Shown: positions 1 to 6,067, counted from the stretch's first letter. The stretch is 7,462 nt of DNA from Candidatus Rokuibacteriota bacterium (GCA_030609125.1 JAUWCW010000087.1:1-7462), one strand, 5' to 3'. Translations and numbers: made by a program. The notes: generated by a model not told the origin, from the letters alone.

Positions 1-172
1 GCCTCCCCGACAGGGCCTCGAAGGTGAGGGGAGCGACGAAGCGCCCGGCGTTGGCGGTCATGACCACCGCCACGTCGGCCCCGTTCTTCTTCAGGCCCCT
101 GAGGATCTCAGCCGCTTTGTAGGCGGCGATTCCTCCCGTGACCCCGAGGACGACGGTCTTGCCTTTCAGCAT
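1..172 (-). CDS. coaBC: CoaBC (Dfp), N-terminal fragment: phosphopantothenoylcysteine decarboxylase / phosphopantothenate-cysteine ligase
   Basis: Only the first 57 codons lie in the window; the gene runs off the left edge. The protein starts MLKGKTVVLGVTGGIAAYKA, the hallmark N-terminus of the FMN-dependent decarboxylase (CoaC) half, with the glycine-rich VTGGIAAYK flavoprotein loop at about residues 11-19. The segment VAVVMTANAGRFVAPLTFEAL (about 34-54) is the next conserved strand and helix. In this family the bifunctional enzyme joins cysteine to 4'-phosphopantothenate and decarboxylates the product, two steps of cytoplasmic coenzyme A synthesis. Whether the CoaB ligase half is present cannot be seen. 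The ATG was chosen because it aligns with the family start; there is no good Shine-Dalgarno before it. It lies 100 bp downstream of gmk on the same strand, and a possible promoter sits in that gap. Identity is near certain despite the truncation. Confidence 0.93.
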   Translation of the reverse strand, partial: MLKGKTVVLGVTGGIAAYKAAEILRGLKKNGADVAVVMTANAGRFVAPLTFEALSGR

Positions 173-224
173 GGGACCAACCGGGACGTGCGCCCGCCCG
201 GGAGAGGAGAACGCGAAGTGCTGC

Positions 225-242
225 CATCGGATTTCATCGGAT
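225..242. repeat. Tandem direct repeat, 8-bp units with 10-bp period
   Basis: Two copies of CATCGGAT occur at 225-232 and 235-242, separated by TT. Read on the minus strand they are ATCCGATG, AA, ATCCGATG, starting one base after the predicted coaBC -10 and covering the expected transcription start. The one-helical-turn period would place both copies on the same DNA face, as in direct-repeat operators. It could also be chance. Confidence 0.4.
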
Positions 243-243
243 C

Positions 244-272
244 ATAATAGGAAAGAGGAGGTGGAAAAGCAA
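244..272 (-). promoter_or_regulatory. Possible sigma-70-type promoter for coaBC
   Basis: On the minus strand, TTGCTT (267-272) is followed after exactly 17 bp by TATTAT (244-249). The -10 matches consensus at 5 of 6 positions; the -35 matches at only 3. It lies in the gmk-coaBC gap and would give a leader of roughly 65 nt. It may supplement read-through from the yicC promoter. The spacing and -10 are seen; activity is inferred. Confidence 0.42.
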
Positions 273-893
273 TTAACTGAGAATCTTCCGCAGAAGGGCC
301 CTGGCGGCCCCGGGGGAGAGGTGGAGCCTCTCGGCGGTGATGACGGCTTCCAACTCGGCAACCGCCCGGGAGAGGGTCCGGTTGACGATGCAGTAGCGGT
401 AGCGGGTGGCGGCCCTCATTTCCCGCACCGCCGTGGTGAGGCGCGTGCGGATCTGTTCTTCACTCTCCGACCCCCTCTTGCGCAGGCGCTCTTCCAGGAC
501 GGCAAGCGAGGGGGGCAGGATGAAAACCGAAACAGCGCGGGGATAGATGGAGGCCACGCTGACGGCTCCGCGAATGTCGATATCGAGAAGGATGTCCTTT
601 CCCTGCGCCGTCAGCCTGTCCAGCTCCCTTCGTGACGTTCCGTAGAGGTGCCCGTGAAGGCTGACCCACTCGACGAACTCACCCTCCCTGCGCATGGCAA
701 GGAACTCCTTGCGGGTGACGAAGCGATACTCGACTCCGTCTTTCTCGCCCGCCCGGGGAGGGCGGGAGGTGTGGGAGGTGGCGAGGGTGAGCCCGGGCAC
801 TTTTTTCAGGACCCGGCTGATGAGAGAGGACTTTCCTCCCCCGGAAGGCGAGGAGATGACGAAGATGTTCCCGTGTTCTTTCACGGCGCTCAC
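273..893 (-). CDS. gmk: Guanylate kinase
   Basis: This 206-residue protein is the usual size for bacterial guanylate kinase, which makes GDP from GMP and ATP in the cytoplasm. The P-loop [10 protein letters not shown] is at residues 14-23. The GMP-binding signature begins TSRPPRAGE at 42-50 and continues through G53 and Y56 to F58. The lid segment [15 protein letters not shown] is near 138-152. The start is GTG: its first bases overlap the remA stop as GTGA, implying translational coupling, and a GGAG about 10 nt upstream can serve as ribosome binding site. The next in-frame GTG is at codon 4 and is a weaker alternative. Linkage to yicC and remA is the usual context for this enzyme in many bacteria. 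No key residue is missing. Confidence 0.97.
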   Translation of the reverse strand: MSAVKEHGNIFVISSPSGGGKSSLISRVLKKVPGLTLATSHTSRPPRAGEKDGVEYRFVTRKEFLAMRREGEFVEWVSLHGHLYGTSRRELDRLTAQGKDILLDIDIRGAVSVASIYPRAVSVFILPPSLAVLEERLRKRGSESEEQIRTRLTTAVREMRAATRYRYCIVNRTLSRAVAELEAVITAERLHLSPGAARALLRKILS

Positions 894-1153
894 TGGCCGG
901 AAGCTCCGGGAGGAGCCTGGACGGATCCGAGCCGCTGGGTGAGGGTTTCCACCTGAACGGCGGAGAGTATGACGTGATTGCTGTCGGTGACGATTATCGA
1001 CCTGGTGCGGCGGCCCTGGGTCGCATCGACGAGCATGCCTCTCTCTTTTGCGTCATCCTTCAGTCTCCTGGAGGGAGAGGAGCTGGGAAGAATTACGGCC
1101 ACGATGCGCTCGGCTACGACGACGTTCCCGAAGCCGACGTTGATCAGGTTCAT
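890..1153 (-). CDS. remA: RemA-family (DUF370) DNA-binding regulator
   Basis: This 87-residue protein opens [12 protein letters not shown] and carries [20 protein letters not shown] at about 38-57 and [14 protein letters not shown] at about 58-71, the full set of RemA/YlzA landmarks. In Bacillus subtilis RemA is an oligomeric DNA-binding activator of biofilm matrix genes, and arginines equivalent to R16, R48 and R49 here are important for function. In diderm bacteria its role is largely unknown. The ATG at 1153 matches the family N-terminus; the open frame extends upstream to 1228, but that extension is proline/glycine-rich and unlike the family. The Shine-Dalgarno is poor, with GGAG about 14 nt away. 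The gene sits 71 nt after the response regulator and overlaps gmk by 4 nt. Residues after about 75 ([12 protein letters not shown]) are a short non-conserved tail. Confidence 0.93.
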   Translation of the reverse strand: MNLINVGFGNVVVAERIVAVILPSSSPSRRLKDDAKERGMLVDATQGRRTRSIIVTDSNHVILSAVQVETLTQRLGSVQAPPGASGQ

Positions 1154-1186
1154 GGTGTCTGGATCAGCTCCGGCAGACCCGATCCG

Positions 1187-1211
1187 CCGGGGTGAGGGAA
1201 GAAGACCCCGG
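1187..1211 (-). other. Small hairpin in the response regulator-remA gap
   Basis: An inverted repeat pairs CCGGGG with CCCCGG (1187-1192 and 1206-1211) around a 13-nt loop, 34 nt upstream of the remA ATG. No U-tract follows, so it is not an intrinsic terminator. It could mark an mRNA processing or stability site between cistrons. In GC-rich DNA a 6-bp stem may arise by chance. Confidence 0.25.
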
Positions 1212-1224
1212 GTGCCGGCAGAAC

Positions 1225-1656
1225 TCAATCGGCATGGGGTATGAGGCCGCGGATGGTTTCGGTTATCTGGGTGATCTTGAAGGGCTTGTCGATGACGGTG
1301 TGAACTCCGAGTTCGCGGGCCTCTTCCACGAGGGCCTTGAGCGTCTTGCCGTAGCCGGTGATCATGACCACCGGGCTGTCGGGCGCCACCTTCCGAAGCT
1401 TCTTGAACGTTTCCAGCCCGTCCATGTCGGGCATGTTGACATCCAGGAAGATGACATCGAAGGGGATTTCCCTGGCCACCTCCAGCGCGTCGGCTCCGGA
1501 ACCGGCTGTCTCGGCCCGGTACCCCTCGGCCGAGAGCAGACGGCGCATGGCGAGCGTCAGGTTCTTCTCGTCGTCGACTACGAGGACGTTGATGTCGGCC
1601 CGCTTCTTGGGCGCCGCTTTTTTTCCTGCTTTAGCGTTCTTGGTCTTCTTGGCCAT
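1225..1656 (-). CDS. Single-domain (CheY-like) response regulator with lysine-rich N-terminal tail
   Basis: The 143-residue protein is one receiver domain (about residues 21-143) with no output domain. Acidic pocket D28-D29, phosphoacceptor D72 in [12 protein letters not shown]100 (VMITGYG) and K124 (IDKPF) are all present, so it should be competent for phosphorylation by a histidine kinase. No kinase is in the window. Residues 2-19 ([18 protein letters not shown]) form a Lys/Ala/Pro tail resembling histone-H1-like tails and probably disordered. Start choice is firm: a strong AAGGAGG lies 6 nt before the ATG. The gene follows yicC by 49 bp and precedes remA by 71 bp on the same strand, so co-transcription is likely. 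The domain assignment is certain; the partner and output, which could act by protein contact or by tail-mediated nucleic-acid or membrane binding, are unknown. Confidence 0.95.
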   Translation of the reverse strand: MAKKTKNAKAGKKAAPKKRADINVLVVDDEKNLTLAMRRLLSAEGYRAETAGSGADALEVAREIPFDVIFLDVNMPDMDGLETFKKLRKVAPDSPVVMITGYGKTLKALVEEARELGVHTVIDKPFKITQITETIRGLIPHAD

Positions 1657-1662
1657 ACCTTC

Positions 1663-1669
1663 CCTCCTT
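1663..1669 (-). promoter_or_regulatory. Strong ribosome binding site for the response regulator
   Basis: AAGGAGG on the minus strand, 6 nt from the ATG at 1656. It is the best Shine-Dalgarno seen in this window and fixes the start so that the lysine-rich tail is translated. It suggests this gene is translated more strongly than its operon neighbours. Confidence 0.8.
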
Positions 1670-1705
1670 GCTCAGGCCTGCTCCGCCCGCCTTACGGCGG
1701 CCGGG

Positions 1706-2584
1706 TTACTCCAGATTCTGCACCTGTTCCCGGATCTTCTCCATTTCCAGCTTGCCCTCGATAGCCAGATGGGAAAGCTCGAGGGTCCCCGCCTTGGCGG
1801 CGGTCGTGTTCAGCTCCCGATTCATCTCCTGCAGAAGAAAGTCCAGTTTCCTCCCTGAGGGGTCTTCCTTCGCCAGGGTGCCGCCGAAGGCGGCAAAGTG
1901 GCCCCGGATCCTGTCCAGCTCTTCCGTGACGTCGCTCTTCATGGCGAGCAGAGCCGCTTCCTGGTTCAGCCGTTCAGGCGAAAACTCGGTTCTCCCGATG
2001 AGCTCCTCGAGCCTGCCTCGAAGCGTCTCGGCGAGGTCCCGGTTCGTCTCCGGGGCGAGGCCCTGCATCTTTTCAAAGATCTTCCCGAACCGGTCCAGAA
2101 TTTCCGTTACGGCCCGCTTCAGTTCTTCGCCTTCCCCGCGTCGGGTTTTTTCGAGTTCCGCCACGGCGCTTTCCACGGCGCTCATCAGTCCCGCCCGAAG
2201 CTCCTCCGGATCGTCCGGCTCGTCCTCGAAGCGAAACAGTTCCTTGAACCGGGCCAGCACCGCCAGATCCACGCCCTCTCCCAGGCCGAGCTCCCGGCCC
2301 GCCTGCTGCAGGCCGGCCGCGGTCTGGGAAAGAAGGTCCCTGTCGACTACAAATCGACGGTTGTGTTCCGAGGGCCTTCCGAGGAAAGCCTGAACGTCCA
2401 GGTATCCTCTTGAGAAGCGGCTTCGAATGTATGTTCGAACATCACTCTCAAAAGCGATCAGGTCACGAGGGATACGCAGTCTTACTTCCAGAAAACGGTG
2501 ATTAGTGCTTCTGATTTCGATTCCGAACTGGTATCGATCCGAACTGTGTTCCCCGCGCCCGAAGCCGGTCATGCTTTGAGTCAT
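1706..2584 (-). CDS. yicC: YicC/YloC-family endoribonuclease
   Basis: The 292-residue protein matches the family's normal length and both of its domains. The YicC N-terminal domain opens MTQSMTGFGRGE and continues with STNHRFLEVRLRIP. The C-terminal DUF1732 domain (about 216-292) has DVTEELDRIRGHF, GRKLDFLLQEMNRELNT and the terminal EKIREQVQNLE. E. coli YicC and B. subtilis YloC are reported to act on RNA as endoribonucleases; the substrate here is unknown. The ATG at 2584 is preferred because other YicC proteins start with M-x-x-S-M-T and because GAGGTG lies just upstream, although only 3 nt away. A longer frame from a TTG at 2641 is rejected because that TTG belongs to the -35 box. It is the first gene of the yicC-regulator-remA-gmk cluster. 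The 5' part is noticeably richer in A/T than the rest. Confidence 0.95.
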   Translation of the reverse strand: MTQSMTGFGRGEHSSDRYQFGIEIRSTNHRFLEVRLRIPRDLIAFESDVRTYIRSRFSRGYLDVQAFLGRPSEHNRRFVVDRDLLSQTAAGLQQAGRELGLGEGVDLAVLARFKELFRFEDEPDDPEELRAGLMSAVESAVAELEKTRRGEGEELKRAVTEILDRFGKIFEKMQGLAPETNRDLAETLRGRLEELIGRTEFSPERLNQEAALLAMKSDVTEELDRIRGHFAAFGGTLAKEDPSGRKLDFLLQEMNRELNTTAAKAGTLELSHLAIEGKLEMEKIREQVQNLE

Positions 2585-2612
2585 AACCACCTCAGGATAG
2601 GTATTTAAACAA

Positions 2613-2641
2613 ATAGTACGAGCCGTTTCGAATGTTGTCAA
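2613..2641 (-). promoter_or_regulatory. Sigma-70-type promoter of the yicC operon
   Basis: On the minus strand a perfect TTGACA (2636-2641) is followed after 17 bp by TACTAT (2613-2618, 4 of 6 matches). Transcription would begin near 2606, leaving a leader of about 20 nt with a GAGGTG ribosome binding site before the yicC ATG. The region is AT-rich compared with its surroundings. This is the best promoter candidate for the whole leftward cluster. Confidence 0.75.
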
Positions 2642-2694
2642 CAGTTTTTCCGGGAACCCCCGCGGAACCCCGGAAGGGGCAGCCGGGGAGGATG

Positions 2695-2703
2695 TGCTAT
2701 AAG
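2695..2703 (+). promoter_or_regulatory. Extended -10 promoter element for the NFACT gene
   Basis: TGcTATAAG gives an extended -10 (TG, one base, then TATAAG with 5 of 6 matches). No convincing -35 lies 16-18 bp upstream, consistent with extended -10 promoters. The predicted start near 2710 leaves about 15 nt before the ATG at 2725. It diverges from the yicC promoter; the two -10 elements are about 80 bp apart. Confidence 0.4.
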
Positions 2704-2724
2704 AGCAGAAAAACGGGACCGCAC

Positions 2725-4416
2725 ATGGAAGCCATCACGATCAGGGAAATCGTCAGGGAGCTCAGGGGCGAGTGCGTGCCCGGCAGGGTGCAGGCGGTCT
2801 TCCAGTCGTCTTTGCAGGACATTGTCGTCACGATCCGGAACCGCTCGACCCGTCATCTCGTCCTCTCCGTCCGTCCCGCTCTTCCCAGCGCCCACCTGGC
2901 GAGCCGCAAACCCCGGGCCCTTCCCGCACCCACGGCCTTCTGCAGCCTTCTGCGCAAGCACCTGGTCGGCATGGTTCTCACGGACATCCTCGATCCCGGT
3001 CTGGAGAGGGCGGTGCACCTGCTTTTCGCGGCTTCAGGAGCGTCCCCCCCCGCCTTCAGGCTCACCGTGGAGATCATGGGCCGGTGGAGCAATATCGTCC
3101 TCATGGAAGGGGACTCCCTTCGCATCCTCGACGCGCGGCGCCGTGTTCCCCCCCACCCCGGCAGGGAACGGGCCATCGTGCAGGGAGAGACCTACCGGCT
3201 TCCTCCCTCGGGCGGGAGGGCCTACCTCGAAACCATCGGTGAAGAGCAGTTCCGGCAGCTTCAGGAGCAGTCTGAAAAGAAGGGCCTGCCTCTCCACGCG
3301 AAGCTCGTGGGGCTGGGCCCCGGCCTGCTCGCGCTGGCGAAGGCGCGGCCCGGAGAGAGCCTCCTGGAATCGATCCGGGCCGTGATCAGGGAGATCGACG
3401 AGGGGAAGGCGCGGCCGGTCTACTACCCGGGGAGCGGGCGCCTTCTGCCCCTGCCGCTGCCCGAGGAAGCCGCCGGGGAGGCCATGGAGTTTCAGTCCAT
3501 GAGCGCCGCCGCCGACCATGCCTTTCGGAATACGGCGGACGGGGAGGAACGGGCCGGCCTCGTTGCGCGGAGCCGCCGCGAGCTGAAGAGGCGGCTGAAG
3601 AAGCTGAGAAAGAAAGAGGAGCGCCTGGCCGGTGAAATGGGTGCCGGCGGGGAGGAGCGTCTCCTGCAGGCGGCGGGACGGGGCTTGCTGGCGTCTCTGG
3701 GCGACATCCCGCGCGGTGCGGCATCTTTTGAGCTGCACGACCCGGAAAATCCGGGCTCGCCCCCCCGAACGGTGGAACTCGACCCTTCCGTCGGCCCCCG
3801 GCGGAATGCGGAGGCGTTCTTTCGAAAAGCGAAAAAGGCGCGCCTGCGGGCGGAATCGGCCCGCCGGCGGTTGCCGGCGCTGAGGAAGGAGCTCGCGGCG
3901 GTGCAGGAGAGGATCGGCAGCCTCGAGACGCTCCCCCTTCACGAACTGCGGGAGCAGCGCCGCCCGCCGCCGGCTGGAAGAGGAACCGGGGCGGCGGCAG
4001 GTGCGGGGAAGAAGAAGCCGCTGCCGGACATACGGGAATACCGGGGCGACCGGTGGCGCATCCTCGTGGGCAAGAACAGCAGGGGGAACGACTACCTGAC
4101 GTCCCGGGTCGCCACGCCCGAGGACCTGTGGCTGCACGCCCGGGACTATCCGGGTGCGCACACTGTTCTCAAGCCGGTCGGCCCGTCCTCCGATCCGCCG
4201 CCGGAAGTCGTCAGGGCCGCCGCCGAGGTGGCCGCCTGGCACAGCGCTGCCCGGGAGGAATCCCTGGTGGACGTCTCCTGCGCGCTGAGAAAACATGTCC
4301 GCAAGGTGAAGGGTCGGCCTGCCGGACAGGTCCTGGTGCCGAAGTCGAAGACGGTCCGCGTTCGCCCCCGTGTTCCCGAAGGCTTTCGGGAAATCCGGGG
4401 GCCTGTGGTAAAGTAG
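2725..4416 (+). CDS. rqcH: NFACT family protein, RqcH-type ribosome quality-control factor
   Basis: The 563-residue protein has the full bacterial NFACT layout. The NFACT-N domain (about 1-170) includes PTAFCSLLRKHL (69-80), GLERAVHL (92-99) and EIMGRWSNIVL (116-126). A helix-hairpin-helix region follows (about 175-235, with VGLGPGLLALA). A charged coiled-coil region with LDPSVGPRRNAEAFFRKAKKA lies at about 280-420. The NFACT-R domain is C-terminal (about 436-545, with VGKNSRGNDYLTSR and DLWLHARDYPGAHTVLKP). In B. subtilis, RqcH binds obstructed 50S subunits and recruits tRNA-Ala to add alanine tails that mark nascent chains for degradation. Older annotation calls such proteins fibronectin-binding. 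The functional Asp-Arg pair (D97-R98 in B. subtilis) appears here as E94-R95. The ATG at 2725 matches the family start; earlier in-frame ATGs (2632, 2692) add non-family residues. The VWA-like gene begins 16 bp after the stop. Confidence 0.93.
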   Translation: MEAITIREIVRELRGECVPGRVQAVFQSSLQDIVVTIRNRSTRHLVLSVRPALPSAHLASRKPRALPAPTAFCSLLRKHLVGMVLTDILDPGLERAVHLLFAASGASPPAFRLTVEIMGRWSNIVLMEGDSLRILDARRRVPPHPGRERAIVQGETYRLPPSGGRAYLETIGEEQFRQLQEQSEKKGLPLHAKLVGLGPGLLALAKARPGESLLESIRAVIREIDEGKARPVYYPGSGRLLPLPLPEEAAGEAMEFQSMSAAADHAFRNTADGEERAGLVARSRRELKRRLKKLRKKEERLAGEMGAGGEERLLQAAGRGLLASLGDIPRGAASFELHDPENPGSPPRTVELDPSVGPRRNAEAFFRKAKKARLRAESARRRLPALRKELAAVQERIGSLETLPLHELREQRRPPPAGRGTGAAAGAGKKKPLPDIREYRGDRWRILVGKNSRGNDYLTSRVATPEDLWLHARDYPGAHTVLKPVGPSSDPPPEVVRAAAEVAAWHSAAREESLVDVSCALRKHVRKVKGRPAGQVLVPKSKTVRVRPRVPEGFREIRGPVVK

Positions 4417-4432
4417 CGGGCGGACAGTCGGA

Positions 4433-5824
4433 ATGCGCAAGTTTTTCATCTACATAGCAGGGCTTACGATAGCGTCGGCGATCGTCTTCTTCCTCGTGTT
4501 CAGTTTCGGCAGGAGCCCCTCCCTGGAGCAGGAGATGGCCAGGCGGGCGTACCGGCAGCGGGGAAAAGAAGCGCTGAGCATACCTTCCCTCAGACCGGCC
4601 GAAATCGAGGAGCCCGTTGAGGTTGAAGAGCTTCCCGCGCCGGAGGTGCTGGATCTCACCGACGATGTCACGGTCACCCGTCTGCCTCTCGCGGAGGCGG
4701 GCGTGGTGCTCCTTCTCGACGGCCTTCTGGCCGGTGGAGACGGGAACGGGGGCACACTTCCCCGGGAGGAATTTAGACGGGGTCTGGAGGGATTCTTCCG
4801 GCGGCATCCGGCCAATGTCCGTCTCGGCCTGAGAGTGCCGGCCAGCGAGATGGAGGCGGACTGCGGGGAGACCGTCCAATTGAAGCAGTGCGGCGCCTGG
4901 GCTCCGTCGGAGCTGGTTGGCGCCGTTCGCAGAGGGGAGGCCCGCGGTCCGAGAAACATCTCGCGGGGGCTTGAAGACGCCGCCGCGGACCTCGTCGGTA
5001 CAATCGGCGAGCAGGCGATCATCATCATAACCGGTGGGGACGAAAGATGCGGCGGCGCCCCCTGCCAGATCGCCGCGGCACTGCAGGAGGCACTCAACCC
5101 CGTGCGTATCTTCGTGATCGTCCTCAGGCCTCCGACGGGATATGCTCCTTACGAGGCCATGCCTCCCCCGGTCTGGCAGTCGCGCATGGAGTGCCTCGCC
5201 GAGAGGGGAAGGGGGGAACTCTTCCAGGCGTCCACGGCAAAGGAGTTGGAGGGCGCCCTCCTCAGGATTGCGTCGGACCTTCAGCCCAACGTCACCGCCA
5301 GGGCCTTCCACGCCGGCGAGCGTGAGATCACCGGGATCAGCGTGGAAAACCGGAGCGACTGGGGCGTGTCCATCTCACCTGCCGGAGTATCGGGCCGGGA
5401 AGGCATCGACGCCTCCTCATTCCCCGCTGTCTTCAACCTCTCCGCGGGAGAGTACGACCTGAGCTTCCGGTACCGGGGGCAGGAAAGGGTGGTCAGGGGC
5501 CTGACGATATCCCCCGGAGAGAGGGTGGAGATCAAGGCCGACTTCCGCGCGGGAGAGCTCTACCTGCAGCCCAAAGACACTGCCGGCCAGGAACTGGTGG
5601 GTGACACCACCGACTTCAACTGTTTCTGGGGTGCGGAGGTCTTTCAGGAGGACGACCTGAACCGCGACTACGGGGCATCCTGCTCCTTTCCGGCCCACTT
5701 CGTGCTCCAACCGGGGAGCTACACGGTCCGGGTGTGGAAGGGTCCGGAGGACGTCTGGCTCGAGAAGGTGACGGTGGAAGAGGGGGAGACATCGGTCGAG
5801 ACGGTCGTCTTTGCCGGGGAATGA
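4433..5824 (+). CDS. Membrane-anchored VWA-like protein with C-terminal beta-rich repeats
   Basis: Function is not recognised. Residues 4-25 (FFIYIAGLTIASAIVFFLVF) form one transmembrane anchor after MRK, so the remaining roughly 435 residues are probably periplasmic. A Pro/Glu-rich linker (about 50-88) precedes a VWA-like fold (about 89-280). Its pieces are the first strand GVVLLLDGLL, then IIIITGGDERCGGAPC (196-211), which resembles the SDG-E-TCGGDPC strand of many bacterial VWA proteins, and a closing GRGELFQASTAKELEGAL. The MIDAS metal site looks lost. Residues 334-371 and 423-460 form a gapless internal repeat in what looks like two beta-sandwich domains. Seven cysteines (144, 153, 206, 211, 254, 397, 417) include close pairs suggesting disulfides. 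It follows the NFACT gene by 16 bp with a weak ribosome binding site, so read-through is likely; a functional link to NFACT is not evident. Confidence 0.85.
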   Translation: MRKFFIYIAGLTIASAIVFFLVFSFGRSPSLEQEMARRAYRQRGKEALSIPSLRPAEIEEPVEVEELPAPEVLDLTDDVTVTRLPLAEAGVVLLLDGLLAGGDGNGGTLPREEFRRGLEGFFRRHPANVRLGLRVPASEMEADCGETVQLKQCGAWAPSELVGAVRRGEARGPRNISRGLEDAAADLVGTIGEQAIIIITGGDERCGGAPCQIAAALQEALNPVRIFVIVLRPPTGYAPYEAMPPPVWQSRMECLAERGRGELFQASTAKELEGALLRIASDLQPNVTARAFHAGEREITGISVENRSDWGVSISPAGVSGREGIDASSFPAVFNLSAGEYDLSFRYRGQERVVRGLTISPGERVEIKADFRAGELYLQPKDTAGQELVGDTTDFNCFWGAEVFQEDDLNRDYGASCSFPAHFVLQPGSYTVRVWKGPEDVWLEKVTVEEGETSVETVVFAGE

Positions 5825-5848
5825 CCGGCGGGCCTCTTGTGCGCTCCC

Positions 5849-5877
5849 TTGACATGCGGTGCCGCTGTTATTAGTAT
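5849..5877 (+). promoter_or_regulatory. Promoter for tRNA-Gly
   Basis: A perfect TTGACA (5849-5854) is followed after 17 bp by TAGTAT (5872-5877, 4 of 6 matches). A start near 5884 would give a 5' leader of about 44 nt to be trimmed by RNase P. It lies in the otherwise empty gap between the VWA-like gene and the tRNA. Confidence 0.65.
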
Positions 5878-5927
5878 GAAGTTCTCCCGGCCCCGCGCCT
5901 ATTGGCACGGTGCAGTCAGGGCCAGCA

Positions 5928-6002
<75 letters not shown>

Positions 6003-6017
6003 CTTTAAAGGCAAGGC

Positions 6018-6036
6018 CGGTGCTCCGGCAGCACCG
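6018..6036 (+). terminator. Hairpin after tRNA-Gly, possible weak terminator
   Basis: A 7-bp stem CGGTGCT/AGCACCG encloses the 5-nt loop CCGGC. It lies 16 nt after the tRNA-Gly CCA and 5 bp before the tRNA-Cys -35. No T-tract follows, so it is a poor intrinsic terminator; it may instead be a 3'-processing boundary for the tRNA-Gly transcript. Confidence 0.38.
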
Positions 6037-6040
6037 ATCC

Positions 6041-6067
6041 TTGACACCTTTCCCGTCAGGATATACT
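6041..6067 (+). promoter_or_regulatory. Promoter for tRNA-Cys
   Basis: A perfect TTGACA (6041-6046) and TATACT (6062-6067, 5 of 6 matches) are separated by 15 bp, shorter than optimal. A 17-bp alternative would use TACTTT at 6064. Transcription would begin about 12 nt before the tRNA. The sequence between the start and the tRNA (GGGTCTGCTCACGG) is GC-rich. Confidence 0.6.

Noticed and set aside
138-635. 165-codon open frame on the plus strand
   Set aside because: Antisense to coaBC and gmk; no ribosome binding site or domain pattern.
1154-1228. N-terminal extension of remA to 1228
   Set aside because: RemA proteins begin at the M-N-L-I-N-V-G block; the extension is Pro/Gly/Arg-rich and contains the hairpin at 1187-1211.
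1687-1700. CCGCC-TTAC-GGCGG hairpin between yicC and the response regulator as a terminator
   Set aside because: Only a 5-bp stem and no U-tract; transcription must continue into the downstream genes.
1668-2393. 241-codon open frame on the plus strand opposite yicC
   Set aside because: Serine/arginine-rich shadow frame; yicC on the other strand matches its family from end to end.
2582-2641. N-terminal extension of yicC to a TTG at 2641
   Set aside because: That TTG is the -35 box of the operon promoter, so it is upstream of the transcript, and the added residues are not part of the YicC family.
2632-2724. N-terminal extension of the NFACT gene to ATGs at 2632 or 2692
   Set aside because: The added residues do not resemble the family start, and the extension overlaps both promoter elements.
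3034-4449. 471-codon open frame on the minus strand
   Set aside because: It is entirely antisense to the NFACT gene, whose domains are complete and recognisable; the antisense product has low-complexity Arg/Pro/Gly composition.
4211-5311. 366-codon open frame on the minus strand
   Set aside because: It lies opposite the NFACT end and the VWA-like gene, shows no family motif and is rich in Arg, Gly and Pro, typical of antisense frames in GC-rich genes.
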